From Methylibium rhizosphaerae (GTDB lineage: Bacteria > Pseudomonadota > Gammaproteobacteria > Burkholderiales > Burkholderiaceae_C): a stretch of DNA of 64,000 nucleotides. The notes under the pieces were generated by a model that was given only the letters and a program-made list of their open reading frames with translations, was not told the origin of the DNA and did not search any database. The position numbers were made by a program, and so were the translations under genes. Of the stretch, positions 56,838 to 64,000 are shown piece after piece (the stretch's first letter is position 1; each line of letters begins with the position of its first letter). The stretch covers positions 1 through 64,000 of the forward strand of contig NZ_SWAR01000017.1 in the NCBI RefSeq assembly GCF_006386545.1, given 5' to 3'.

Positions 56838-56927
56838 CGTCTTGTCGCTGTTGTGGATCGGGGATTCCGTTCATGCGGCAAACCAGGTGCCCGGACCGGC
56901 ACGGCACGCACCTTGCCGAATCCCGGC

Positions 56928-57809
56928 ATGCAGCAGCCCTCCGCCTCGACACCCACGTGGGAAAACATCGACCCGGCCGCCGCAGCGTTCTACCGGCAGG
57001 TGCTCGAGACGCTCAATGCCGAGAACCTGCCCTACCTGCTGGGCGGAGCGTTCTCGGTGGCCTGCTTCACCGGCATCGAACGCCCCACCAAGGACCTCGA
57101 CCTGTTCATCTGCCGCAGCGATTACCCCCGCATCGAGGACGCGATGCGACGCGCCGGGTATCGCACCGAGGTCGCCTATGCGCACTGGCTCGGCAAGGTG
57201 TGGGCCGCCGATGGCGACGACAGCCACTTCGTGGACCTGATCTTCAGTTCGGGCAATGCGGTGGCCTCGGTGGACGAACGCTGGTTCACCCATGCGATCA
57301 CGGCCGAAGTGCTGGGCGTGCCGGTGAAGGTGGCGCCGGCCGAAGAGACCATCTGGTCCAAGGCCTTCGTGATGGAACGCGAGCGCTACGACGGCGCGGA
57401 AGTGGCCCACCTGCTGCGCGACTGCGCGGCCGAACTCGACTGGCAGCGCCTGCTGCGGCGCTTCGGGCCGCACTGGCGGGTGCTCCTGAGCCACCTGGTG
57501 CTGTACGGCTTCATCTATCCGAGCGAACGTGCGCGCGTGCCCGAGTGGGTGATGGCCGACCTGATGGAGCGCCTGCGGCAGGAAACGCTGCGCGAGCCGC
57601 CGCCCACGCTGGTATGTGCCGGCACGCTGCTGTCGCGCGAGCAGTACCTGCCCGACGTGGAGCAGCAGGGCTACCGCGACGGCCGTATCGAGCCTTTCGG
57701 CACCATGACGCCGCAGCAGGTGACCGACTGGACCGGGGCCATCCCCGGCCGGGAAGGCAACGCGCAGCGACCCGAGGATCAGCCTGACAACGCGCGCCAG
57801 GGCGACTGA
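56928..57809 (+). CDS. nucleotidyltransferase-fold protein of unknown substrate
   Basis: A 293-residue protein. The N-terminal segment LPYLLGGAFSVACFTGIERP followed by TKDLDLFI resembles the GG-x-A and DxD core of the polymerase-beta superfamily used by aminoglycoside and MNT-type enzymes, and SHFVDLIFSSG may provide the third Asp. The C-terminal half is helical (DWQRLLRRFGPHWRVLLSHL). The last ~25 residues overlap the convergent M16 gene by 31 nt. No toxin-antitoxin partner is visible. Function uncertain. Confidence 0.78.
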   Translation: MQQPSASTPTWENIDPAAAAFYRQVLETLNAENLPYLLGGAFSVACFTGIERPTKDLDLFICRSDYPRIEDAMRRAGYRTEVAYAHWLGKVWAADGDDSHFVDLIFSSGNAVASVDERWFTHAITAEVLGVPVKVAPAEETIWSKAFVMERERYDGAEVAHLLRDCAAELDWQRLLRRFGPHWRVLLSHLVLYGFIYPSERARVPEWVMADLMERLRQETLREPPPTLVCAGTLLSREQYLPDVEQQGYRDGRIEPFGTMTPQQVTDWTGAIPGREGNAQRPEDQPDNARQGD

Positions 57810-59062
57810 GCCCCCTGCCGCACGCGGCCGGCGATGGCCACCGAAGCGCGCGATGCCAGCATGCGGTCGAACACCGCCTGCACCTGCGGCGCGGTCACCG
57901 CGCCCAGGCGGGCGGCGACCTCGCCTCGCGGGCGCACGCGGCCGAACACGAAGAGGTCCTGGACGGCCTCCTCGATGCGCCGGAACGGCCGCTCCAGCGT
58001 CTCGAGCCGGCGCACGGCGATCTGGTTGCGCGCGCGCTCGAGGTGTTGCGCATCGATCGCCTGTGCCTGCTGCCGCAGCAGGCGCTGCACTTCGACGGCG
58101 AATTCGTCCACGTGTTCCGGCGCCATCGATGCCTCGATGACGAACTGCCCGGCCACGTCGGCCACGTCGGCTGAACAGGCGGCGTAGTAAACCAGCCCCC
58201 GGCGCTCGCGGATCTCGTCCATCAGCGGCGAACTCATGCCCTCGCCGAACAGCGCCGCGGCCACGATGCCGGCATGGTGGGCATCGTCTGCGAGGGGTGG
58301 CAGCGGAAAGCCCAGCACCACGTGGCTCTGGCTCACGCCTGCCATGCGGCGGGCCGCGAAGCCGCCCAGGAAGGCGGGCGCCGTCGTCTGGTGCGCGCTG
58401 CCTGCGGGCAGGCCGGCAAAGGCTTGCCGCGCCTGCTGCACCACTGCTTGCGGGTCGATGTTGCCCGCCACGCCGACCACCACATTGGCCGCGCTGTACT
58501 GCTGCTGCACGTAGGCGCGCAGCTCGTCGCTGGTGAACCGCTCTATGTTGCGGCGCGTGCCGATCACCGGCTGGGCGATGCCGTGCTTGCCGTAGCACAG
58601 CTGGTCGAAGAGCTTGTAGGCCGCGGCGAGCGCGTCGTCATCCTCTTCGGCGTATTCCTGCAGCAGCACCTGGCGCTCCCGCTCGAGCTCGGCCTCCGGG
58701 AAGGTGCTGTGCATCACGATGTCGGCCAGCATCGGCAGGAAGGCCTGCGCATGCCGGGCCAGGCCGCGCATGTGGAAGGCGGTGTGGTCCTTGTCGGTGT
58801 GCGCATTGACCTCGGCGCCCAGCACCTCGGCGTCGAGGTTGATCTGCTGGCAGCTGCGGGTGCGGGTGCCCTTGAAGGCCATGTGCTCGACCACATGGCT
58901 GATGCCGTTCTGCCGCGGGCTCTCGTTGCGGCTGCCGGTGCGCACGAAGACGCTGACGCTGGCGCTCTCGACGTGGGGCAGCGCGATGGCGAGCACCCGC
59001 ACGCCGTTGTCGAGCGTGGCCACGAAGGTGTCGGAATCAGGAGCAGGTGATGGACTGGACAT
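57779..59062 (-). CDS. M16-family zinc metallopeptidase (processing-peptidase-like)
   Basis: A 427-residue protein. The ATG at 59062 gives the normal start before FVATLDNGVRVLAIALPHVE. The inverted zinc motif HxxEH is HVVEHMAFKGT, and the second Glu is expected near AEVNAHTDKDHTAFHMRGLA. A single-gene M16B enzyme with two similar halves. No signal peptide, so it is probably cytoplasmic. Substrate unknown; related enzymes process peptides such as PQQ-type precursors. Confidence 0.9.
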   Translation of the reverse strand: MSSPSPAPDSDTFVATLDNGVRVLAIALPHVESASVSVFVRTGSRNESPRQNGISHVVEHMAFKGTRTRSCQQINLDAEVLGAEVNAHTDKDHTAFHMRGLARHAQAFLPMLADIVMHSTFPEAELERERQVLLQEYAEEDDDALAAAYKLFDQLCYGKHGIAQPVIGTRRNIERFTSDELRAYVQQQYSAANVVVGVAGNIDPQAVVQQARQAFAGLPAGSAHQTTAPAFLGGFAARRMAGVSQSHVVLGFPLPPLADDAHHAGIVAAALFGEGMSSPLMDEIRERRGLVYYAACSADVADVAGQFVIEASMAPEHVDEFAVEVQRLLRQQAQAIDAQHLERARNQIAVRRLETLERPFRRIEEAVQDLFVFGRVRPRGEVAARLGAVTAPQVQAVFDRMLASRASVAIAGRVRQGAQSPWRALSG

Positions 59063-59127
59063 CGCGCGATTGTCGGGCGACCTCGGCGGGCGCAGAATTC
59101 CATGCACTCGAACTCCCAGAGGTCACC

Positions 59128-59619
59128 ATGTCCATGCAATTTCGCACCTGGCTGTTGTACGGCATCTGTGCGGCCGCAGCGGCGCCCGCCCTCGCGGGGC
59201 CGGTGGAGGTCTCGTTCGTCGATGTCGATCGCTACGTCGATGCCGGCGACAAGTTTCGCGACGAAGCCCGCAACCTGAGGATCCTCGAGGAACACCTGAA
59301 GGCGCTCGGCCAGCGCCATCTGCCGGAAGGGCAAGCACTCAAGATCGAGGTGCTCCAGGTCGACCTGGCCGGCGAAATGCGGCCCACGCGGCGCGGCACC
59401 GACATGCGCATCGCGCGCGGCGGCGCCGACTGGCCGCGCATCATCCTGCGCTACACCTTGCAAGGCGAAGGCGGTGCCGCGGCACAGCCGCGCGAGGAAA
59501 GCGTCTCCGACATGACCTACCAGATGCGCTCGGCCTTCGGCTTTGCGCAGGAGTCGCTGTACTACGAAAAACGCATGCTCGCCGAATGGTTCCGCGAGCG
59601 GTTCGCTTCGGCGCCGTAG
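59128..59619 (+). CDS. exported DUF3016 protein
   Basis: A 163-residue protein with a signal peptide (LLYGICAAAAAPALAGP). The DUF3016 body starts VEVSFVDVDRYVDAGDKFRD and contains LKIEVLQVDLAGEMRP and a C-terminal amphipathic helix (YEKRMLAEWFRERF). Widespread in Proteobacteria with no established function. It starts 65 nt from the divergent M16 gene and has its own terminator. Confidence 0.85.
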   Translation: MSMQFRTWLLYGICAAAAAPALAGPVEVSFVDVDRYVDAGDKFRDEARNLRILEEHLKALGQRHLPEGQALKIEVLQVDLAGEMRPTRRGTDMRIARGGADWPRIILRYTLQGEGGAAAQPREESVSDMTYQMRSAFGFAQESLYYEKRMLAEWFRERFASAP

Positions 59620-59642
59620 AGCACCTCGGCTCCAACGCCTCG

Positions 59643-59666
59643 GGCCGCCTCTGAGCGGCCTTTTTT
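59643..59666 (+). terminator. rho-independent terminator after the DUF3016 gene
   Basis: GGCCGC pairs with GCGGCC around a 6-nt loop, directly followed by TTTTTT. It is 23 nt after the stop codon. Confidence 0.85.
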
Positions 59667-59678
59667 GCGGCCATAAAG

Positions 59679-59747
59679 ATACCAATCAGTTACCAGTATC
59701 GGCAGAATGACAATACCAATATTGATTTTGGTATGCATCACTGGTAC
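59679..59747 (+). promoter_or_regulatory. cluster of TACCA/TGGTA operator-like motifs before the chitinase
   Basis: Within 70 bp there are ATACCAAT (59679-59686), TTACCAGTATC (59690-59700), an inverted repeat ATACCAA-N8-TTGGTAT (59713-59734) and CACTGGTAC (59739-59747). The last ends 31 nt before the ATG at 59779. The dyad spacing resembles GntR/HutC-type (NagR/DasR-like) sites, which respond to N-acetylglucosamine derivatives (family knowledge; the match here is inferred). TACCAGTAT recurs before the porin. Confidence 0.55.
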
Positions 59748-59778
59748 TGTCGCGCGCCAACCATGGAGGACCGCGACG

Positions 59779-61407
59779 ATGAACCCGATCCGACTCACCC
59801 GTCTCCATCAGCTGTTCGCAGCGCTCGCACTGGCAGGCGGCGTGCTGGCGGCCCATGCGGCGCCGTTGTGGCAGGAAGGCAGCACCTATGCCGCCGGCAC
59901 GGTGGTCACCTACGGCGGCCGCGACTACCAGGCACTCGTCACGCACACGGCTCACGTCGGCGCCGGCTGGACGCCTGCTTCCACGCCCAGCCTCTGGAAG
60001 GACCTCGGCGTCAGCAGCGGCCCCGCGCCCGCCCCGACACCGGTGCCGACGCCTGCACCCACACCGGCACCCACACCGGCGCCCACGCCGGCGCCCACGC
60101 CACGGCCGTCGCCGACCCCTGCGCCCTCTCCCGCGCCGACCACCGGTTGTCACACTCCCTGGAACAGCAGTGCCGTCTACACCAACGGCTCTCTGGCGTC
60201 GTACGGCAGCCGCAACTACCGCGCGCAGTGGTGGACACAGAACGAAGTGCCACCGAGCAACGTCGGCAGCGGCAAGCCCTGGGTGGATCTCGGCGCCTGC
60301 ATCGGTGGTGCGCCGACACCGGCCCCGACACCGGCACCCACGCCCGCCCCGACCCCTGCTCCCACGCCGACCCCGTCGCCCGCACCGACCCCCTCGCCCA
60401 CACCGACGCCCCCGCCGGTGTCGGGCCTTCCCAGGCATGTGGTGGTGGGCTACTGGCACAACTTCGACAACGGCACCGGCACCATGCCGCTGCGTGACGT
60501 GCCCGACGAGTACGACATCATCAATGTGTCGTTCGCCGAAGGCGATCCGTTCGCGCCGGTGGGTACCGCGAAGTTCGTGCTCGACAAGGCCTTCAACGAG
60601 GCCGAGTTCATCGCCGACGTGAAGGCCAAGCAGGCCAAGGGCAAGCGGGTGCAGATCTCCCTCGGCGGCGCCAACGGCGTGATCATTCTCGACACGCTGG
60701 CCGCGCGCGAGCAGTTCATCAGGACGATGGGCGACATCATCGCCAGGTACGGTTTCAACGGCATCGACGTCGACATCGAGAACAACCTGTCGATCGGCGC
60801 CGGCGAGGACTTCCGCAATCCGCAGACCGCGCAGGTGGTGCATCTCATCGCCGGTGTGAAGGCGCTGAAGGCCCGCTTCGGCACCAACTTCTCCGTCACC
60901 ATGGCGCCCGAGACCGCCTACGTACAAGGCGGCTACGGCGTCTCCGGCGGCATCTGGGGCGGCTACCTGGGCATCATCCACGGGCTGCGCAACGAGCTCA
61001 CCCTGCTTCATGTGCAGCACTACAACACCGGCAGCATCACCGCCACCGATGAAAAGGCGTACAGCCAGGGCACCGTCGACTTCCAGGTGGCCATGACCGA
61101 CATGCTGCTGACCGGCTTCAACGTCGGCCGCGACCCGGGCCGCTTCTTCCCGCCGCTGCGTGCCGATCAGGTGGGCTTCGGCGTGCCGGCCACACCGGGC
61201 GCGGCGCCGTCGGGCGGGTACATCACGGTGGCCCAGGGGCAACAGGCGATGGACTGCCTGATGAAGCTGGTGAACTGCGGCAGCTACAGGCCCAAGGCGG
61301 CACAACCCAGCCTGCGCGGCATCATGACCTGGTCGATCAACTGGGACCGCACCAACGGCTATGCGTTCGCGAAGGGTCACCGCAGCTACCTGAACCAGCA
61401 GCCCTGA
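59779..61407 (+). CDS. secreted GH18 chitinase with two chitin-binding modules
   Basis: A 542-residue protein. The ATG at 59779 has GGAGG 9 nt upstream. A signal peptide (LFAALALAGGVLAAHA) is followed by a CBM5/12-like module (LWQEGSTYAAGTVVTYGGRD, ending SLWKDLG), a Pro/Thr linker, a second CBM5/12-like module (HTPWNSSAVYTNGSLASYGS) and another linker. The GH18 barrel starts at HVVVGYWHNFDNGTGTMPLR. The catalytic segment is YGFNGIDVDIENN: the DxDxE core is intact but the usual first Asp is Asn. It should degrade chitin outside the cell. Confidence 0.93.
   Translation: MNPIRLTRLHQLFAALALAGGVLAAHAAPLWQEGSTYAAGTVVTYGGRDYQALVTHTAHVGAGWTPASTPSLWKDLGVSSGPAPAPTPVPTPAPTPAPTPAPTPAPTPRPSPTPAPSPAPTTGCHTPWNSSAVYTNGSLASYGSRNYRAQWWTQNEVPPSNVGSGKPWVDLGACIGGAPTPAPTPAPTPAPTPAPTPTPSPAPTPSPTPTPPPVSGLPRHVVVGYWHNFDNGTGTMPLRDVPDEYDIINVSFAEGDPFAPVGTAKFVLDKAFNEAEFIADVKAKQAKGKRVQISLGGANGVIILDTLAAREQFIRTMGDIIARYGFNGIDVDIENNLSIGAGEDFRNPQTAQVVHLIAGVKALKARFGTNFSVTMAPETAYVQGGYGVSGGIWGGYLGIIHGLRNELTLLHVQHYNTGSITATDEKAYSQGTVDFQVAMTDMLLTGFNVGRDPGRFFPPLRADQVGFGVPATPGAAPSGGYITVAQGQQAMDCLMKLVNCGSYRPKAAQPSLRGIMTWSINWDRTNGYAFAKGHRSYLNQQP
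60031..60120 (+). repeat. tandem Pro/Thr-coding linker repeats, first block
   Basis: Near-perfect iterations of a 12-nt unit CCCACACCGGCA and relatives, coding APTP units in the chitinase linker. A second block lies at about 60316-60420. Such repeats expand and contract by slippage and separate the binding modules from the barrel. Confidence 0.85.
60316..60420 (+). repeat. tandem Pro/Thr-coding linker repeats, second block
   Basis: The same APTP-coding 12-nt unit as the first block, more diverged (ACCGGCACCCACGCCCGCC and similar). It links the second chitin-binding module to the catalytic domain. Confidence 0.85.
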
Positions 61408-61532
61408 TCGATCGTCCGGGCCTTCGCGCCGTGCGGTATTTCGCGCCGCACGGCAATACCCATCCTGGCAGTCCGAGGCGGGCAGGCCTTGTCATGTTCG
61501 GGTGCTATGTTGGGCCTTCACTGGAGATCGAC

Positions 61533-61859
61533 ATGGCCAACAAGCCCTCGCAACTCGCCCGCAACGCACCGAACAGCAAGGGCTCCAGTGCCGGCGGCAG
61601 GGCGAGGGCGATGGCCGCGACACACGCCTGGATGGCCGCGGCAGCCCATGCAGGCCTTCCGGCGGAGCGCCGCGAATACCTGCGCGAGGCACTGCCGGCC
61701 ACCGCAGCCCTGCTGGCGAGGCGACGCGCCGACATGATCGAAGACGGGGTGATCGACGACTACGTGGCACTGCAATGGCTCGAGTGGCACGGCGGCGGGC
61801 TGCGCCTGACGATCACCGGCACCAACGTCTGCGCGCAGGTGACGCAGAGCCTGCGTTGA
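61533..61859 (+). CDS. hypothetical protein
   Basis: A 108-residue protein I do not recognise. The ATG at 61533 follows GGAG; upstream in-frame codons are not supported by a ribosome site. The N-terminus is polar (ANKPSQLARNAPNSKGSSAG), then comes an Ala/Arg-rich helical region (MAATHAWMAAAAHAGLPAER) and a C-terminal part with EDGVIDDYVALQWLEWHGGG, which looks folded. Single cysteine near the end. It lies between the chitinase and the PEP-CTERM gene in the same orientation. Confidence 0.6.
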   Translation: MANKPSQLARNAPNSKGSSAGGRARAMAATHAWMAAAAHAGLPAERREYLREALPATAALLARRRADMIEDGVIDDYVALQWLEWHGGGLRLTITGTNVCAQVTQSLR

Positions 61860-62030
61860 CGAAGCGCGTGGCGACCCGGGTCGCTCTGGTGTCGCTCTGG
61901 TGTCGCAAAAGTACGAGAGTCGTAAGAGAGTCTTGCCGACACGGAAAGCGCTGCGGCGGCTTCCTATAGTCATCCGACCCCCGGGCCCGGCTGCGCTGCC
62001 GGGCGGCGAATGGCACAGGGAGAAGTCGGC

Positions 62031-63440
62031 ATGGACCACCAGCTTTCCGGCCAGCCTGCGTGCGCGCCGTCGTGTTCGGCCGCGCGCCGCATCATCCGAC
62101 AGCTGCTGCTGGTGGCGGCCGTCATGGCGGTCGCACCGGGCCATGCGCAGCAGCAACAGCAGCCGGTGCTCGGCACCTGGAGCCATGTCGGCATGCTGCC
62201 CGGCTACACCGAGATGTTCGTGGCCGACATCGACAATGCCGGCCGCATCGTCGGCGGCGTGTGGGGACCCGGCGGCGCCTCGACCTCGGTGCTCTACAGC
62301 AACGGCCGCCTGAGCGAGATCGCCAACCTCGGCCTGCCCGGCGGTTCGGCCGCCGACATCAGCAACACCGGCTACATCGTCGGCGGCGCGCTCGACCGTG
62401 GCGACCCGCCGCGCACCATCGCCTACATCCATCACCCGGACGGCGCCCGCTACACCCAGCCCGGCCCGCCGAACGCAGCGTGGAGCCGTGCCTCGCATGT
62501 CAACGACGTCGGCGAGGCCGTCGGCACGGCGTCCCTGCAGTACCCAGGCTCGCTCGACGCGGTGCAAAGCGCCTTCCTGTACGACCGCAACGGCCAGCGC
62601 CACACGCTCGGCTGGGGCGCCTACACCGTGGCGACCGGCCTCAACAATGCCGGCCAGGTGGTGGGCCAGGGCCACCGGCCCGGCAGCGACACGGTGCGCG
62701 CCTTCACCTGGCGCAACGGCACGACCATCGACCTCGGCACGCTGGGCGGAGCCATCGCCACCACGGCCGGCATCAACGAGGCCGGGCAGATCGCCGGCAC
62801 GTCCACCCTGGCCGGCCCGCTGAGCGAGGCGCCGCGGCATGCCTACCTGTGGGACAACGGTGTGATGACCGACCTCGGCACGCTCGGCGGCAGGGACAGC
62901 AACGCCTGGGACCTCAACAACGCCGGCGACGTGGTGGGCAGCTCCGCCGTCGACGGCAGCGGCCTCTTCCACCGCGCCTTCCTGTGGCGCGACGGCACGA
63001 TGCGCGACCTGGGCACCTTCGGCGGGCTTGGCAGTGTGGCGCTGCAGGTCAATGAACGCGGCGACGTCGTCGGCGTGGCCGAGCTGGACGAGCTCGACTA
63101 CAAGGGCAACCCGGTACAGCACGCCTTCCTGTGGCGCGACGGGCGGCTCATCGACCTGAGCGCCTCGCTGGCGGCCTCGTTCAACGACATCAGCCAGATC
63201 GACCCGTACAGCGTGCACATGAACGACGTCGGGCACATCACCCTGTACGGCATCACCGCCGGCGGGTTGCGCGGCATCTTCCTGCTCACGCAGGTGCCGG
63301 AGCCTGCCACCTGGGCCATGCTGCTGGCAGGTGCACTGACCTTGTGGGTGCGGCTGCGCCGGCGCGTCGGCAGCGCTTCGGCTCGCCTGGCCACGAGCAC
63401 GGGTACCGTGCGGCACGGCCCGCGGGAGGTTGCCGCCTGA
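62031..63440 (+). CDS. HAF-repeat protein with PEP-CTERM sorting signal
   Basis: A 469-residue exported protein. The ATG at 62031 follows AGGGAGAAG; the ATG at 62010 is an alternative. A signal segment (LLLVAAVMAVAPGHAQ) is followed by about seven HAF-type beta repeats, for example HAYLWDNGVMTDLGTLGGRD and AINxAGQIxG-like units (GINEAGQIAG). The C-terminus is a PEP-CTERM signal: VPEPATWAMLLAGALTLWV followed by RLRRR. PEP-CTERM proteins are processed by exosortase during exopolysaccharide/biofilm export, so an exosortase system should be elsewhere in the genome. Confidence 0.9.
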   Translation: MDHQLSGQPACAPSCSAARRIIRQLLLVAAVMAVAPGHAQQQQQPVLGTWSHVGMLPGYTEMFVADIDNAGRIVGGVWGPGGASTSVLYSNGRLSEIANLGLPGGSAADISNTGYIVGGALDRGDPPRTIAYIHHPDGARYTQPGPPNAAWSRASHVNDVGEAVGTASLQYPGSLDAVQSAFLYDRNGQRHTLGWGAYTVATGLNNAGQVVGQGHRPGSDTVRAFTWRNGTTIDLGTLGGAIATTAGINEAGQIAGTSTLAGPLSEAPRHAYLWDNGVMTDLGTLGGRDSNAWDLNNAGDVVGSSAVDGSGLFHRAFLWRDGTMRDLGTFGGLGSVALQVNERGDVVGVAELDELDYKGNPVQHAFLWRDGRLIDLSASLAASFNDISQIDPYSVHMNDVGHITLYGITAGGLRGIFLLTQVPEPATWAMLLAGALTLWVRLRRRVGSASARLATSTGTVRHGPREVAA

Positions 63441-63491
63441 GGGCACAGCGACGATGATGGCGGCCCTTCCCTTGTCTCGGAGACCGCCCCG

Positions 63492-63938
63492 ATGAACACC
63501 GCCTTCCTGCGCACCGCCACACTTGTCGCCGCTGCCGCCCTCGCCTGCAGCGCCTGGGCACAGTCCAAGGCCGCTGCAGACGCGGCCAAGGAACCCGGTG
63601 CGGTGGTCACCGCCAGCGGCCTCGTGTACCGCTCGCTGAAGGAAGGCACCGGAGCCAGCCCGGTGGCCGCCGACACGGTGAAGGTCCACTACAAGGGCAC
63701 GCTGCCCGATGGCACCGAGTTCGACAGCTCCTACAAGCGCGGCACGCCGGCGGAGTTTCCGCTGTCGCGCGTGATCAAGTGCTGGACCGAAGGCGTGCAG
63801 CGCATGAAGGTGGGCGGCAAGGCCCGGCTCACCTGCCCGCCCGGCATCGCCTACGGCGAGCGTGGCGCTGGCGGCGTGATCCCGCCCAATGCCACGCTGC
63901 ACTTCGAGGTGGAGCTGCTGGCCATCGCCGGCAAGTGA
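63492..63938 (+). CDS. FKBP-type peptidyl-prolyl cis-trans isomerase, exported
   Basis: A 148-residue protein with a signal peptide (TATLVAAAALACSAWAQ). The FKBP core follows: VKVHYKGTLPDGTEFDSSY, then FPLSRVIKCWTEGVQRMKVG, CPPGIAYGERGAGGVIPPNA and LHFEVELLAI. These hold the residues of the proline-binding pocket, and CWTEGV carries a Cys where many have Gly/Ala. It should act as a periplasmic folding helper. It starts 51 nt after the PEP-CTERM gene. Confidence 0.95.
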   Translation: MNTAFLRTATLVAAAALACSAWAQSKAAADAAKEPGAVVTASGLVYRSLKEGTGASPVAADTVKVHYKGTLPDGTEFDSSYKRGTPAEFPLSRVIKCWTEGVQRMKVGGKARLTCPPGIAYGERGAGGVIPPNATLHFEVELLAIAGK

Positions 63939-64000
63939 AAGCAAGCCACCCTGGCGGAACGCCACCTGATGAACGCTACTTGAGGCAGACCGCCTCCACG

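Noticed and set aside
63976-64000. Possible 3' end of a minus-strand gene (reading VEAVCLK then stop) at the right edge
   Set aside because: Only seven codons are visible, too little to support a gene.

Overview
The window is a high-G+C stretch of a betaproteobacterial chromosome, most likely Burkholderiales of the Rubrivivax/Leptothrix/Rhizobacter type (inference). The reasons are the tig-clpP-clpX-lon order, the ilvB-ilvN-ilvC-pssA-leuA operon, the hpnC-hpnD-hpnE hopanoid genes, the sigma factor/DUF3619/DUF3106/RDD cluster and a PEP-CTERM protein. Two PIP boxes with correctly spaced -10 elements, plus a third imperfect one, show that the strain carries a HrpX/HrpB-type type III secretion regulon. 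This points to a plant- or eukaryote-associated lifestyle, although no secretion apparatus gene lies here.

Layout. 1-3.9 kb: the 3' end of a type VI secretion vgrG, a large cell-wall-hydrolase effector and a probable immunity lipoprotein. 3.9-9.9 kb: an accessory island with three candidate type III effectors. They are an F-box protein with about eleven 35-residue solenoid repeats, an EspL/OspD3-like cysteine protease with ankyrin-like repeats, and a YopJ-family acetyltransferase. Each has a PIP-type element with a YANNNT -10 box 30-31 nt downstream. The F-box gene is bracketed by short direct repeats and preceded by a decayed copy of its own repeat unit. 9.9-12.2 kb: a deletion scar fusing the 3' part of a hybrid histidine kinase to the 5' part of a TonB-dependent receptor.

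12.4-48 kb is mainly conserved core. It holds tRNA-Cys and tRNA-Gly, lon, clpX, clpP, tig, tRNA-Leu and an RND efflux pair behind a TetR-type palindrome. Next come squalene/hopanoid synthesis (hpnCDE), an IclR regulator with its own palindrome, a PBP7-like endopeptidase, branched-chain amino acid and phosphatidylserine synthesis, and the sigma-factor cluster with dgkA. These are followed by a LOG-family protein, a PII protein, glutamine-dependent NAD synthetase, an acetyltransferase, a DUF4397 lipoprotein, ornithine aminotransferase with a divergent Lrp regulator, and a LytS/LytTR two-component pair.

48-64 kb mixes core and accessory genes. It holds a maltoporin-like porin, a glutaminyl-tRNA synthetase with an unusual insertion of about 97 residues, an alpha/beta hydrolase, a YCII-VOC fusion, an MFS exporter, a phosphoesterase, a nucleotidyltransferase-like protein and an M16 peptidase. 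It ends with a DUF3016 protein, a secreted two-CBM GH18 chitinase, a HAF-repeat PEP-CTERM protein and an FKBP isomerase. The porin and chitinase promoters share a TACCAGTAT element, suggesting joint control of chitin/oligosaccharide use.

The most notable part is the 4-10 kb effector island: three different eukaryote-directed activities under one inferred hrp regulon, next to visible genome rearrangement.
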